A DNA stretch of 64,000 nt from Shimia sp047124445 (lineage in GTDB: Bacteria; Pseudomonadota; Alphaproteobacteria; Rhodobacterales; Rhodobacteraceae), in the NCBI RefSeq assembly GCF_047124445.1, contig NZ_CP138921.1, positions 248,001 through 312,000 of the forward strand. The letters are read 5' to 3'. How positions within the stretch are numbered: the stretch's first letter is position 1; each line of letters opens with the position of its first letter. A program made the position numbers and the translations under genes. The notes under the pieces were generated by a model. The model did not search any database and was not told where the DNA came from. It saw only the letters and a program-made list of their open reading frames with translations. Shown in pieces: positions 45,072 to 54,074 of this stretch.

Positions 45072-45561
45072 GTGGGCAACCTTGGCTGCGGCGACATTGC
45101 TGCCAGTGATGGCACAGGCGCAGGACATCCAGATCGAGATGCTGGAGATCGAGCCGCTCAAATATGAGACGCTGGATATTCCCCTAGGGGACGTCAAAAG
45201 CGAGAGCGTGGTGGCTGCCACGGTGGGCAAGGGGGCGTTGCTGCGGGGGCTGGATAAGCTGACCGGGCAGGTGGCGGACTTTGAGCTTGATAACGGCTAT
45301 TCGGTAAACTTTGGCACGCTGCGCGTGGATATGGCGCAATGCCGTCATCCCAGCGAAAACCCAAATGGCGACGCCTTTGCCTTTATCTCGGTCTATGAGG
45401 ATCAGGGTTCTGGTGCCAATGTGTTCCAGGGCTGGATGGTGGCGTCGTCACCCGCGTTGAGCGCGCTGGACCATGCCCGCTATGACGTTTGGGTGTTGCG
45501 CTGTACGGGCTTGGCTCAGGCGGACGCGGAGAGCACCTCTGAGGGCGACGGCAACGAGTGA
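45064..45561 (+). CDS. Exported DUF2155-domain protein
   Basis: A 165-residue protein with a signal peptide (MSKWATLAAATLLPVMAQAQ). The DUF2155 core runs from GALLRGLDKLTGQVADFELDNGYSVNFGTLRVDMAQCRHPSENP to SALDHARYDVWVLRCTG. Two conserved Cys residues (AQCRHP, VLRCTG) may pair. It overlaps mlaD by eight bases, so a role in envelope lipid handling is plausible, but the biochemical function is undescribed. The 3' end overlaps aat on the other strand by 46 bases. Confidence 0.9.
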   Translation: MSKWATLAAATLLPVMAQAQDIQIEMLEIEPLKYETLDIPLGDVKSESVVAATVGKGALLRGLDKLTGQVADFELDNGYSVNFGTLRVDMAQCRHPSENPNGDAFAFISVYEDQGSGANVFQGWMVASSPALSALDHARYDVWVLRCTGLAQADAESTSEGDGNE

Positions 45562-46142
45562 GCCGTGATGTCGGCGTCGTGCCGCAGCGCCCATGTCAGC
45601 ATCTTGTGATAATCCGCACGTGGGATTTCGATCGCCCCCAGAGAGATCAGGTGATCGGTCACAAACTGTGTGTCAAAAAGCGTAAAACCACAGCGGCGCA
45701 GGTGCTCGATCAGATAGGCCAGAGCAATTTTCGAGGCGTCGGTTCTGCGGGAGAACATGCTCTCTCCAAAGAAAGCCCCACCAAGGGTTACGCCGTAGAC
45801 GCCCCCCACCAGTTCATCGCGATCCCAGACTTCCAATGAGTGGGCCTCTCCGCGTGCGTGCAGCGCCATGTAGAGGGCATGAATCTGCGCGTTGATCCAA
45901 GTCTCTTCACGGTCGGCGCAGCCTTCCAGCACGCCTTCGAAGTCCGCGTTGAGCGAGACCGTGTAGCCGCCACGCCGGATGCGTTTCGCGAGGCTGCGGG
46001 AGATGTGGAAACTGTCGAGGGGGAAGATGCCGCGGCGGATCGGGTCGACCCAGAAGATGTCGGGATCGTCGCGGTTTTCGGACATGGGAAAGACTCCCAT
46101 GCCATAGGCGCGCATCAAAAGGTCTGGCGTGACCTCACTCAT
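45516..46142 (-). CDS. aat: Leucyl/phenylalanyl-tRNA-protein transferase
   Basis: A 208-residue enzyme that adds Leu or Phe from tRNA to proteins with N-terminal Arg or Lys, marking them for ClpAP. Landmarks: LLMRAYGMGVFPM at the start, DIFWVDPIRRGIFPLDSFHISRSL, LGGAFFGESMFSRRTDASKIAL and LFDTQFVTDHLISLGAIEIPRADY. It is last in the accB-accC-aat run. Its 3' end overlaps the DUF2155 gene by 46 bases. Confidence 0.96.
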   Translation of the reverse strand: MSEVTPDLLMRAYGMGVFPMSENRDDPDIFWVDPIRRGIFPLDSFHISRSLAKRIRRGGYTVSLNADFEGVLEGCADREETWINAQIHALYMALHARGEAHSLEVWDRDELVGGVYGVTLGGAFFGESMFSRRTDASKIALAYLIEHLRRCGFTLFDTQFVTDHLISLGAIEIPRADYHKMLTWALRHDADITAHSLPSPSEVLSASA

Positions 46143-46161
46143 GATGCGCGCCCAAGCAGGA

Positions 46162-47514
46162 TTAGCCCTCAGCCATGTTGGCTTCGAGCCATTTCTCCAA
46201 CCAGTGAATGTTGTATTCGCCGGTGTGGATGTCTTTTTCCTGAAGTAGGGCGTGGAACAGCGGCGTCGTGGTGTCGATGCCGTCGATGATCAGCTCGCCC
46301 AAGGCCCGGTCCAGACGCGCGAGCGCCTCGGCCCGGTCACGACCATGCACGATCAGCTTGCCGATCAAGCTGTCGTAGTAGGGCGGGATGTTGTAGCCGT
46401 CATAGAGCGCAGAATCCATGCGTACGCCAAGGCCACCGGGTGCGTGATAGGCGGTGATCTTGCCGGGACGTGGGGCGAACTCTGGCAGTTTCTCAGCGTT
46501 GATCCGAACCTCGATGGCGTGGCCGTTGATTTCCAGCTCGTCCTGCTCAAAGGACATGTCCAAGCCGGCCGCAACGCGGATTTGCTCGCGCACGAGGTCC
46601 ACGCCAAAGATGCCTTCGGTCACCGGGTGTTCCACCTGCAGACGGGTGTTCATTTCGATGAAATAGAACTCGCCGTTCTCATAGAGGAACTCGATGGTGC
46701 CGGCACCGATGTAGTTGATTTTGGCAACCGCATCCGCACAGACCTTACCGATCTTGGCACGCTCTTCCGGTGTGATGGAGGGGCCGGGGGCCTCTTCAAA
46801 GACCTTCTGGTGACGCCGCTGCAGCGAACAGTCGCGCTCGCCCAGGTGCACCGCTTTGCCTTTGCCGTCACCGAAGACCTGAATCTCGATGTGGCGCGGG
46901 GTGGTGAGGTACTTTTCAATGTAGACCTCATCGTTGCCAAAGGCGGCTTTGCCTTCCGCACGGGCGGTCATAAAGGCGCTTTCCATGTCCGCAGCCGTTT
47001 GGGCCACTTTCATACCGCGACCACCGCCACCAGCGGTGGCTTTGATGATCACCGGATAGCCCATCTCTTCGCCAAGCTTCTTGGCGGTGGCCAGATCTGG
47101 CACGCCACCATCCGAGCCAGGCACGCAAGGCACGCCCAGTTTGATCATGGTGTCTTTGGCGGTGATTTTGTCGCCCATGATGCGGATGTGTTCCGCAGTG
47201 GGGCCGATGAAGGTCAGGCCGTGGTCTTCGATGATCTGCACGAAGTTGGCGTTTTCGCTGAGGAAGCCATAACCCGGGTGGATCGCTTGCGCGCCGGTAA
47301 CTTCGCAGGCGGCGATGATGGCCGCCATGTTCAGGTAGCTGTCGGTGCCGGGGGCCGGGCCGATGCAGATGGCCTCATCCGCCATGCGCACGTGCATCGC
47401 ATCGGCATCAGCAGTGGAGTGCACCGCAACCGATTTGATGCCCATTTCGCGGCACGCACGGATCACGCGCAGGGCGATCTCTCCGCGGTTTGCGATCAGG
47501 ATTTTATCAAACAT
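46162..47514 (-). CDS. accC: Biotin carboxylase subunit of acetyl-CoA carboxylase
   Basis: A 450-residue ATP-grasp enzyme that carboxylates biotin on BCCP. MFDKILIANRGEIALRVIRACREMGI is the N-terminal domain, KATAGGGGRGMKVAQ the Gly-rich ATP-binding loop, and FIEMNTRLQVEHPVTEGIFGVDLVREQI the catalytic region with its Glu and Arg residues. Length matches the family. It follows accB by nine bases. Confidence 0.98.
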   Translation of the reverse strand: MFDKILIANRGEIALRVIRACREMGIKSVAVHSTADADAMHVRMADEAICIGPAPGTDSYLNMAAIIAACEVTGAQAIHPGYGFLSENANFVQIIEDHGLTFIGPTAEHIRIMGDKITAKDTMIKLGVPCVPGSDGGVPDLATAKKLGEEMGYPVIIKATAGGGGRGMKVAQTAADMESAFMTARAEGKAAFGNDEVYIEKYLTTPRHIEIQVFGDGKGKAVHLGERDCSLQRRHQKVFEEAPGPSITPEERAKIGKVCADAVAKINYIGAGTIEFLYENGEFYFIEMNTRLQVEHPVTEGIFGVDLVREQIRVAAGLDMSFEQDELEINGHAIEVRINAEKLPEFAPRPGKITAYHAPGGLGVRMDSALYDGYNIPPYYDSLIGKLIVHGRDRAEALARLDRALGELIIDGIDTTTPLFHALLQEKDIHTGEYNIHWLEKWLEANMAEG

Positions 47515-47523
47515 GAGAATGCC

Positions 47524-48030
47524 TTACTCGATGATCGCCAGCGGTGCGCCATATTCCACGGTGTCGCCGTCGCCCACCAGAATACGCTTCACGGTGCCGG
47601 ATTTTGTCGCCGGGATGTGGTTCATGGTTTTCATGGCTTCCACGATCAGCAGGGTGTCGCCCTCAGATACGGTCTGACCCACGGTGGCGAATGGTGCGGC
47701 ACCTGGCTCTGGTGCGAGATACACGGTGCCAACCATTGGCGAGGTCACTGCGCCCGGGTGGCTGGCAGGATCGTCCTCAGAGGCGGCAGGTGCGGCAGCA
47801 GGGGCTGCGGCTGGTGCGGCGGCAGCAGGTGCTGGCGCGGCGGCTGGGGCTGCGACGGCCACGGGTGCAGCGGCTGCGACCACCTGGGTCTGGCGGCTGA
47901 CGCGGACGTTCAGGCTGTCGTCTTCGCCATACTCGCGCATTACTTCCAGTTCGGTCAGGTCGTTTTCGCGCAGCAGCTCTGCCAAAGCAGAAATAAAGGC
48001 CACATCAGAGTCGTGATTTTTTTTGCTCAT
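47524..48030 (-). CDS. accB: Biotin carboxyl carrier protein
   Basis: A 168-residue carrier. A short N-terminal segment (FISALAELLRENDLTELEVMREYG) is joined by an Ala/Pro-rich linker (about 55-90) to the biotinyl domain, in which VEAMKTMNHIPA holds the biotinylated Lys and SPMVGTVYLAPEPGAAPFATVG the opening strands. It carries the carboxyl group in fatty-acid synthesis. It is the first gene of the accB-accC-aat run. Confidence 0.97.
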   Translation of the reverse strand: MSKKNHDSDVAFISALAELLRENDLTELEVMREYGEDDSLNVRVSRQTQVVAAAAPVAVAAPAAAPAPAAAAPAAAPAAAPAASEDDPASHPGAVTSPMVGTVYLAPEPGAAPFATVGQTVSEGDTLLIVEAMKTMNHIPATKSGTVKRILVGDGDTVEYGAPLAIIE

Positions 48031-48178
48031 TTTCCGTTTCTATCCCCTACGCGCTTAAGCGCTGTTGAGTCTTATTGGTTTCCCCTGCGGCGCTTATAGA
48101 GAAAAAGCTGCCCCTAGGAAAGCTGAACTGGGGTTCAGATGGGGGGAAATGGACGGAGTTTCCAGCCCCAAATCATCC

Positions 48179-48721
48179 CTACAGCGGCATTCCGGACAGT
48201 TTGGCCACCAATTCGGCCAGTTTGCGGGCATTGAACTTGCGCAGAAGGCGGGCGCGGTACTCTTCGACCGTGCGATAAGACAGGTCCAGCTCCAGCCCGA
48301 TCTCTTTGGAAGTCATGCCGCGACAGGTCAGAATGGCGACCTGGCGTTCGCGCTGGGTGAGTTCCACAACAGGTCGGTCCTCAGACAGGTCCGCAAAGGA
48401 CCAAACGCTTTTGTAGAAAGGGTTTTCTGGTGACGTGGACTGCCCACGGACGCGGCACCAGAAGAGTGTTTTGTCCATGCGCTGCATCACACGTTCGTCG
48501 CTATAGCGACCGGTGTTGCCCATGGTGGTGTAGACCTTTTTGCCAAGCTTCTGAAAGTCCTCGTCCGAGGCGTAAAAATCGGCGATGGAGCGGTTGGCGC
48601 AGTCTTCAGGCACGATGCCAAACATCTCGCCAAACCGCAGGTTCACCCGCTGGATGATGCGGTTTTCCAGAATGCAGAGCCCGACGGGGGCGTGATCAAA
48701 GGCGAGGGCGTTTAGTTCCAT
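48179..48721 (-). CDS. PAS-domain LuxR-type regulator
   Basis: A 180-residue protein with an N-terminal PAS-like sensor (ALAFDHAPVGLCILENRIIQRVNLRFGEMFG, FADLSEDRP) and a C-terminal LuxR helix-turn-helix (ELTQRERQVAILTCRGMTSKEIGLELDLSYRTVEEYRARLLRKF). It has no autoinducer-binding or receiver domain, so it likely senses a small ligand or redox state. ATG 48721 starts where the PAS homology starts. Targets unknown. Confidence 0.88.
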   Translation of the reverse strand: MELNALAFDHAPVGLCILENRIIQRVNLRFGEMFGIVPEDCANRSIADFYASDEDFQKLGKKVYTTMGNTGRYSDERVMQRMDKTLFWCRVRGQSTSPENPFYKSVWSFADLSEDRPVVELTQRERQVAILTCRGMTSKEIGLELDLSYRTVEEYRARLLRKFNARKLAELVAKLSGMPL

Positions 48722-48767
48722 GGGGCGCAGTGATGGCACAGGCGCGCAGAAAGGGGAAGGCGCAATG

Positions 48768-48800
48768 AAAAACGGCGCGCCTATTGGACGCGCCGTTTCG
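48768..48800 (-). terminator. Terminator-like hairpin after the solute-binding gene
   Basis: AAACGGCGCG (48770-48779) pairs with CGCGCCGTTT (48789-48798). Read on the minus strand it ends in CGTTTTTC, so it fits termination of the gene ending at 48816, not read-through into the LuxR gene. Confidence 0.78.
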
Positions 48801-48815
48801 TGGTGATTGGTTGTC

Positions 48816-49517
48816 TTACAGGCCGGAATTGAACCGGTCGCGGGCTGCGCGGCCTGCGTCGGAGTTTTCAAAACAAACCAGTAGATTGTGGTTGGCCAAT
48901 GGGGTTTCGTGGAACACCAGCGCGTCGGCGTGTTTAGCCAGGCGTGGTTCGGTGGCGAGCATGTGTTCAAACACGTTGCGGTCGATTACTGCGGCGTCCA
49001 TGCGGCCAGCTGCGACTTTTTCCACGTTGGAGGCATCTGTTGGGCCTGCGTCCACTTTCAGAGAGCCGTCAGCAACCATGGCGTCAAAGCGGGCTTCGTT
49101 GATGTAGCCCTCGACCACGCCAATGCGGTAGTTGCCGAGATCGTCGTGGGAGGACCAGCTAAAGGCGTTGTCTTTGCGGTGGATGAAGCCCACCGGGGAG
49201 GTGCCAAATGGGGCGGAGTAGACGCAGCGGTCGCCACCTTTTTCAGCGTCTGCACCGGCGTCATAGTATTCCGGGTAAAGGCCCAGGTAGTTTGGATCTT
49301 TGGCCGCGAGGTTCACAGCGCGGTTCCATGGGAAGACCTCGGCTACAGCCTCGTCCCCTGCGGCGGCAAAGGCGGCGGTGACCGCGTCCGTTGACGTGCC
49401 GGAGCCATCAGCGTTTACATATGGGGGCCATTCCAGCGTGGTCAGTTTGACAGTTTCGGCCGAAGCTGTGGTGGCGAGGGCCGCAAGGGCGGCGGCAAAA
49501 AGCGTGGATTTTTGCAT
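48816..49517 (-). CDS. Periplasmic solute-binding protein, SBP_bac_3-like
   Basis: A 233-residue protein with a signal peptide (MQKSTLFAAALAALATTASA). ETVKLTTLEWPPYVNADGSGTSTDAVTAAFA is the usual polar-amino-acid-type binding protein opening, and YRIGVVEGYINEARF lies at the domain hinge. No permease or ATPase gene is beside it, so it either serves an unlinked transporter or acts as a sensor component. Ligand unknown. Confidence 0.85.
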   Translation of the reverse strand: MQKSTLFAAALAALATTASAETVKLTTLEWPPYVNADGSGTSTDAVTAAFAAAGDEAVAEVFPWNRAVNLAAKDPNYLGLYPEYYDAGADAEKGGDRCVYSAPFGTSPVGFIHRKDNAFSWSSHDDLGNYRIGVVEGYINEARFDAMVADGSLKVDAGPTDASNVEKVAAGRMDAAVIDRNVFEHMLATEPRLAKHADALVFHETPLANHNLLVCFENSDAGRAARDRFNSGL

Positions 49518-49679
49518 GATGACTCCAAAAATTGAATGAGCATTTAAGTTTCAGCATCACCTGAGCATGAGAGTGCTAAAAAGCCGTTACCAATTGGGTG
49601 GGGCAAGGACTGGTGGTTTTACGGGATTGCAGCGCGGGCGGTCTTGCGGCTTGCTGAGGTGGGGAGAGGGAGGTCATCG

Positions 49680-51146
49680 ATGAACATTGCGACATGGTTG
49701 GTGCGCGCGGCACAGCGCGCGTCGGAGCGGCAGGCGATTTTTGAGGGGCAGCGCTGTGTCGAGACCTATGGAGCGTTTCTGAGCCGCGCGCTGGGGGTGG
49801 CGCAGTGGCTGGATGCACATGGGGTGCAAGCGGGTGATCGGGTTGGGGTGTTTATGAAAAACTGCCCTGAGTATCTGATGGCGCTGTATGGCATTTGGGC
49901 TGCCGGGGCGGTGGCGGTGCCGATCAACGCCAAGCTGCACCCCAAAGAAGCAGCCTGGATTTTGCAGGATGCGGAGGCACGGATGTGTTTTGTTTCCGCA
50001 CGCTTTGAGAGCGATCTCTCAGAGGTTTGTGATGTGGCTTGTGCCACCGTGCCAGATACCCGGGTTGAAAGCACAGAGATTGTGGCCCGCGACCCAGACG
50101 AACTCTGTTGGTTGTTTTATACGTCCGGCACAACGGGACGGCCCAAAGGCGTGATGATCACCCATCGCATGATTGTGGCCATGGCGATGAGCTATTTTGC
50201 CGATGTGGATCAGGTGAGCGCTGAGGATACGGCGCTTTATGCGGCGCCGATGAGCCATGGCGCCGGGCTTTACAATGTGATGCATGTGCTCAAAGGCGCG
50301 CGGCATGTGGTGCCGGAGAGTGGTGGCTTTGACGAGGCGGAGATTTTTGATCTCGCCGCGCATTTTGGGCGGGTGCATATGTTTGCTGCGCCCACGATGG
50401 TGAAGCGCATGACACAAGTGGCCAAGGCGATGGGGGCCGATGGGGCGGGGCTACGCACCGTCGTCTATGGTGGTGGGCCGATGTATGTGGAGGACATCCG
50501 AGAGGCCGTTGATCACTTTGGGCCGGTGTTTGCGCAGATTTACGGGCAGGGAGAATGCCCGATGTGCATCACGGCGTTGAGCAAAGATGAGGTGGCGCGC
50601 GGGGATGTGGCTCAGCTGGCGTCGGTTGGTCGGGCGCAATCGGTGGTAGAGCTGGTGATTGGCGGGCCGGAAGGGATTTTGCCTGCGGGCGAGGTTGGGG
50701 AAATCCTGGCGCGTGGGGATGCGGTGATGCCGGGATATTGGCGCAACGCGGCGGCCTCGGCCGCGGCGTTGAAAGACGGGTGGCTGCACACGGGCGACTT
50801 GGGCGTGTTGGACGCGGCGGGGTATCTGACGCTGAAAGATCGCTCTAAAGACCTGATTATTTCCGGTGGGACCAACATCTACCCCCGTGAGGTGGAGGAG
50901 GTGCTGCTCACGCATCCTTCTGTGGTGGAAGTGTCCGTGGTGGGCAGGCCGCACCCGGAGTGGGGCGAGGATGTGGTGGCCTTTGTAGTCTGTGATGGCG
51001 CGCTGGATGTGGCGGCGTTGGAGGCGCATTGCCTGACGGAGATTGCGCGGTTCAAACGGCCAAAGGACTATGTGCAGGTGGAGCGCCTGCCGAAGAACAA
51101 CTATGGGAAGGTGTTGAAGACGGAATTGCGGGGGATGTTGGGATAG
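49680..51146 (+). CDS. Acyl-CoA synthetase (AMP-forming)
   Basis: A 488-residue adenylate-forming enzyme. The P-loop-like motif is FYTSGTTGRPKGVMITHRM, followed by YGQGECPMCITALS (A5-type motif), GWLHTGDLGVLDAAGYLTLKDRSKDLIISGGTNIYPREVEEVL (A8 and hinge) and KNNYGKVLKTELRG with the catalytic Lys. It activates a carboxylic acid to its CoA ester; substrate class cannot be told, though the length suits medium-chain or aromatic acids. GGGAGG precedes the ATG at 49680. Confidence 0.92.
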   Translation: MNIATWLVRAAQRASERQAIFEGQRCVETYGAFLSRALGVAQWLDAHGVQAGDRVGVFMKNCPEYLMALYGIWAAGAVAVPINAKLHPKEAAWILQDAEARMCFVSARFESDLSEVCDVACATVPDTRVESTEIVARDPDELCWLFYTSGTTGRPKGVMITHRMIVAMAMSYFADVDQVSAEDTALYAAPMSHGAGLYNVMHVLKGARHVVPESGGFDEAEIFDLAAHFGRVHMFAAPTMVKRMTQVAKAMGADGAGLRTVVYGGGPMYVEDIREAVDHFGPVFAQIYGQGECPMCITALSKDEVARGDVAQLASVGRAQSVVELVIGGPEGILPAGEVGEILARGDAVMPGYWRNAAASAAALKDGWLHTGDLGVLDAAGYLTLKDRSKDLIISGGTNIYPREVEEVLLTHPSVVEVSVVGRPHPEWGEDVVAFVVCDGALDVAALEAHCLTEIARFKRPKDYVQVERLPKNNYGKVLKTELRGMLG

Positions 51147-51170
51147 TGAGCTAGGCGCCTTGCAGGAGGC

Positions 51171-51199
51171 AAAAAAAAAAGAGGCCGATCAATCGCCTC
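51171..51199 (-). terminator. Terminator of the small membrane-protein gene
   Basis: GAGGC-GAT pairs with ATC-GCCTC at 51181-51199, with one bulge, and ten consecutive A bases (51171-51180) give a T10 tail on the minus strand. It overlaps the gene's last codons, supporting that this minus-strand gene is real. Confidence 0.85.
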
Positions 51200-51428
51200 C
51201 GTCTCCATCTGCTTCGCTGTCCCATAGTCCGCCGGGTTCGGACGGATCTGTGTCAGAGCAGCGCTCGCCCCCGTGCCATTCCACCCAGACGTAGAGACCG
51301 TCCTCTCGTTGTCGCAAGGATTTTCGGCGAATGCGGTTGCGATACACAGAAAAGGCGATGAAAGCGACAATCAGGGCGCATTGAAAAGGATCGAATACCC
51401 AACCGGTATCCGCGCTGTAGCTCAGCAT
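51189..51428 (-). CDS. Small single-pass membrane protein, hypothetical
   Basis: A 79-residue protein: FQCALIVAFIAFSVY near residues 15-30 is a membrane helix, then a basic stretch (RNRIRRKSLRQRE) and an acidic end (SEADGDGGD). The terminator that overlaps its 3' end argues for real expression on the minus strand. No homologue is recognised. Confidence 0.65.
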   Translation of the reverse strand: MLSYSADTGWVFDPFQCALIVAFIAFSVYRNRIRRKSLRQREDGLYVWVEWHGGERCSDTDPSEPGGLWDSEADGDGGD

Positions 51429-51783
51429 AAATCATATCCGTGTGTTGTGGAAAAACAGACAGGAGACGTGTCGGTTGGCGGTGCAGGGTCAGAGCTGTCC
51501 AACCCCTCCGCATCACATCAACCTGTTTAGTCGTAACTGTCTCATGTCTGACTTCTGGATAGCACGGCGCTTGTAACAGTTTTGCGACATGCTGGGTAGC
51601 AAGCCTGTGTTTGATTGTATTTCCAAATCAACTTTGGGGTGAATATCCCAAAGGGCGACAAGAGTTGAAAGGAGGCGTTTACGTCCTGTTCACTTTGAAA
51701 AAGCGTCGGTGTTGAGTGTGTGCTTCGCGAAAGGGAAACAGAGGGGCTTGTAGATTTTGGGGGAACATGTGCTTCATGCGGCC
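51429..51783. other. Spacer without a recognised gene
   Basis: About 355 bases of lower GC between two unlinked small genes. I see no tRNA, repeat shared with the rest of the window, or clear promoter. GAAAGGAGGCG at 51667-51677 resembles a ribosome-binding site but no frame starts after it. Confidence 0.5.
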
Positions 51784-52461
51784 ATGAAGTATTCTATGCA
51801 TTTCAAAGGCTTTGGCCGCTACCTTGTTGCACTTGGAGTGGTGGGTCTAATTTGCTTACTGTATTGGACGACAAATTGGAGGCGAGTTGGCGAGCCCAAT
51901 GCGGATCACGGGCTCTGCGCAAAAGAAGTTTTGGATTTTTTCCTAACTGCTGATCCGCTTCGCGATCAGGCCTGCGAAGAGGTAAGGCTCGCATCAGACC
52001 AATGGACTGGAAACAGTTTGAGTGTGCTCGATAAAGACTTTTTCGCCGGTTTGGACGACCGTGGCCACGTTGATTTAAGCACGGTGTTGCCCGATCATGT
52101 TTCCACCGTGTGCGTGATAACTGAGTACACGTATTACCTTTCGGACATACCCAATTGGACTGTCGGGTTTGGGCAGCCAGACGTGGCAGCGATGCTCCCA
52201 TCAGGAGAGCACGAGCATATCGTTGTCTATTTTGATCAGAATGCGGTTTTTCTTGGTGGTGACAGGCTACGCAACTCGCTCGTGCGTGCGGGACCTGCTC
52301 GCTCGGGCGCGTTCTCGTCAGAGTCAAGTTTCGCGCCTTTGTATGGTTGCACTGAGGCCGAGCAAGTGTCGATAAAATTCCAGCGCAGAGAGCGCGGTTT
52401 TTTTGGGGTTCTGCCGGTCGTCGACTTTCGCTTGTTCAAAGCCGTGGAAGGAGCGCCCTGA
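51784..52461 (+). CDS. Membrane-anchored hypothetical protein
   Basis: A 225-residue protein with an N-terminal helix (FGRYLVALGVVGLICLLYWTT) and an extracytoplasmic domain with four Cys (HGLCAKEV, DQACEEV, STVCVITEY, YGCTEAEQ) that may form disulfides. The composition is of lower GC than the flanking acyl-CoA synthetase. ATG 51784 was chosen; the frame also opens at a TTG 27 bases upstream. No known family. A GC-rich hairpin (CCGCCC-ccat-GGGCGG, 52475-52490) follows. Confidence 0.7.
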   Translation: MKYSMHFKGFGRYLVALGVVGLICLLYWTTNWRRVGEPNADHGLCAKEVLDFFLTADPLRDQACEEVRLASDQWTGNSLSVLDKDFFAGLDDRGHVDLSTVLPDHVSTVCVITEYTYYLSDIPNWTVGFGQPDVAAMLPSGEHEHIVVYFDQNAVFLGGDRLRNSLVRAGPARSGAFSSESSFAPLYGCTEAEQVSIKFQRRERGFFGVLPVVDFRLFKAVEGAP

Positions 52462-52536
52462 AGGCGGCGCCCCACCGCCCCCATGGGCGGGCGCTTCGCT
52501 TCCACCCGCGGTCGGGAGCTGCCCTCGGTTAACCCA

Positions 52537-52568
52537 CAAAAAAGCCCCGCCAAATCTGACGGGGCTTT
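52537..52568 (-). terminator. Terminator of the scoAB operon
   Basis: AAAGCCCCG (52541-52549) pairs with CGGGGCTTT (52560-52568). On the minus strand the stem is followed by TTTTTTG, giving a proper terminator 24 bases after the scoB stop. Confidence 0.9.
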
Positions 52569-52591
52569 GCAACTTTGTATGTGCGTCGCGT

Positions 52592-53221
52592 TTAGTTGAC
52601 GATGGTTGCCTCGGTTGCGGCGCGCAGTTCGTCCTCAGACACACCATCGGCGCATTCGACGATTTTCAGGCCGCCTTCGACCACGTCAAGTACACCGAGG
52701 TTGGTGATGATACGGTCAACCACGCCCTTGCCGGTCAGGGGCAGGGTGCATTCTTTCAGCACTTTGGAGACGCCGTGCTTGTTGGCGTGATCCATCACCA
52801 CCACCACACGGCCGACACCGGCCACCAGATCCATCGCGCCGCCCATGCCTTTGACAAGCTTGCCGGGGATCATCCAGTTGGCCAGATCGCCATTCTCAGC
52901 CACTTCCATCGCGCCGAGGATGGCCATGGCGATTTTGCCGCCGCGGATCATTGCGAAAGACTGTGCAGAGTCAAAATACGCGGTCTGTGGCAGCTCGGTG
53001 ATGGTCTGCTTGCCGGCGTTGATCAGGTCGGCGTCTTCTTCGCCTTCGATCGGGAACGGGCCCATGCCGAGCATGCCGTTTTCCGATTGCAGCGTGACTT
53101 CCACACCTTCGGGGATGTGGTTGGAGACCAGCGTCGGGATGCCGATGCCGAGGTTCACATACCAGCCGTCCTGCAGTTCCTGTGCGGCGCGTGCCGCCAT
53201 TTGATTGCGATCCCAAGCCAT
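52592..53221 (-). CDS. scoB: 3-oxoacid CoA-transferase subunit B
   Basis: A 209-residue beta subunit of succinyl-CoA:3-ketoacid (acetoacetate) CoA-transferase. QELQDGWYVNLGIGIPTLVSNHIPEGVEVTLQSENGMLGMGPFP contains the catalytic Glu within SENGMLG. GKGVVDRIITNLGVLDVVEGG follows. It moves CoA from succinyl-CoA to acetoacetate in ketone-body or polyhydroxybutyrate breakdown. It is downstream of scoA with two bases between. Confidence 0.95.
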   Translation of the reverse strand: MAWDRNQMAARAAQELQDGWYVNLGIGIPTLVSNHIPEGVEVTLQSENGMLGMGPFPIEGEEDADLINAGKQTITELPQTAYFDSAQSFAMIRGGKIAMAILGAMEVAENGDLANWMIPGKLVKGMGGAMDLVAGVGRVVVVMDHANKHGVSKVLKECTLPLTGKGVVDRIITNLGVLDVVEGGLKIVECADGVSEDELRAATEATIVN

Positions 53222-53223
53222 GA

Positions 53224-53946
53224 TTATGCCTCCTCACGCGGGCGCACGGTGCGCTGTTCGATACGTTTTTCGTGATCACCTTGAATGATGCGGTGCACGT
53301 AGATGCCGGGCAGGTGGATGCTGTCAGGCTCTAGGCTGCCGGTGGGCACGATTTCCTCAACTTCCACGATGCAGATTTTGCCACAGGTGGCCGCAGGCGC
53401 GTTGAAGTTGCGCGCGGTTTTGCGGAACACTAGGTTGCCGGTTTCATCGGCTTTCCAGGCCTTCACAATGGCCAGATCGGCAAAGATGCCTTCTTCCATG
53501 ATGTAGTCTTCCATCGCGCCATCAGGGCCGGTGGGGAACTGCTTTTCCAGCTTGCCTTCGGCAATCACGGTGCCCACGCCGGTTTTGGTGAAGAAGCCCG
53601 GGATGCCCGCGCCTCCAGCGCGCATGCGCTCGGCCAGGGTGCCCTGTGGGTTGAATTCCAGCTCCAGCTCACCGGAGAGGTACTGTCGCATGAATTCTGC
53701 GTTTTCGCCCACGTAGGAGCTGATCATCTTTTTGACCTGTTTGGTCTGCAACAGAATGCCGATGCCGAAGTCATCAACGCCCGCGTTGTTGGAGGCAAAC
53801 GTCAGGTCTTTGACGCCGCTGTCTTTGATTGCGTCGAGCAGAAGCTCGGGAATGCCGCAGAGGCCAAAGCCGCCTGAGGCAATGAACATGCCGTCGCTCA
53901 GAACGCCGTCCAGCGCCTCGGCGGCATTTGCATATACCTTTTTCAT
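53224..53946 (-). CDS. scoA: 3-oxoacid CoA-transferase subunit A
   Basis: A 240-residue alpha subunit. GMFIASGGFGLCGIPELLLDAIKDSGVKDLTFASNNAGVDDFGIG is the family's glycine-rich start, GAGIPGFFTKTGVGTVIAEGK contains the second signature, and ATCGKICIVEVEEIVPTGSLEPDSIHLPGIYV is near the end. It pairs with scoB. The 230-base leader upstream carries the GGATATTT motif and the terminus of topA. Confidence 0.95.
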   Translation of the reverse strand: MKKVYANAAEALDGVLSDGMFIASGGFGLCGIPELLLDAIKDSGVKDLTFASNNAGVDDFGIGILLQTKQVKKMISSYVGENAEFMRQYLSGELELEFNPQGTLAERMRAGGAGIPGFFTKTGVGTVIAEGKLEKQFPTGPDGAMEDYIMEEGIFADLAIVKAWKADETGNLVFRKTARNFNAPAATCGKICIVEVEEIVPTGSLEPDSIHLPGIYVHRIIQGDHEKRIEQRTVRPREEA

Positions 53947-54074
53947 GGATGTCTCCCCTTATCCGGAAATTGGGGAGAGTAGTGACGGCGAGGCGGAGAT
54001 GAGTCAACGCCAGCAGGGGGTGTCCGGTATTACTACGGGCGTTTATGGGTAGTGTCGCGTGGGCGGGTTGTGGA

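Noticed and set aside
46252..48099. 615-residue frame opposite accB and accC
   Set aside because: It is antisense to two well-conserved genes; composition (His, Gln, Val, Gly-rich) marks a shadow frame.
52441..52530. Possible fourth copy of the structured repeat
   Set aside because: It has a G/C-rich hairpin and GGGAGCTGCCCTCGG, but lacks the GGTTCACCTC and GGCCAAT blocks, so I do not group it with the three copies.
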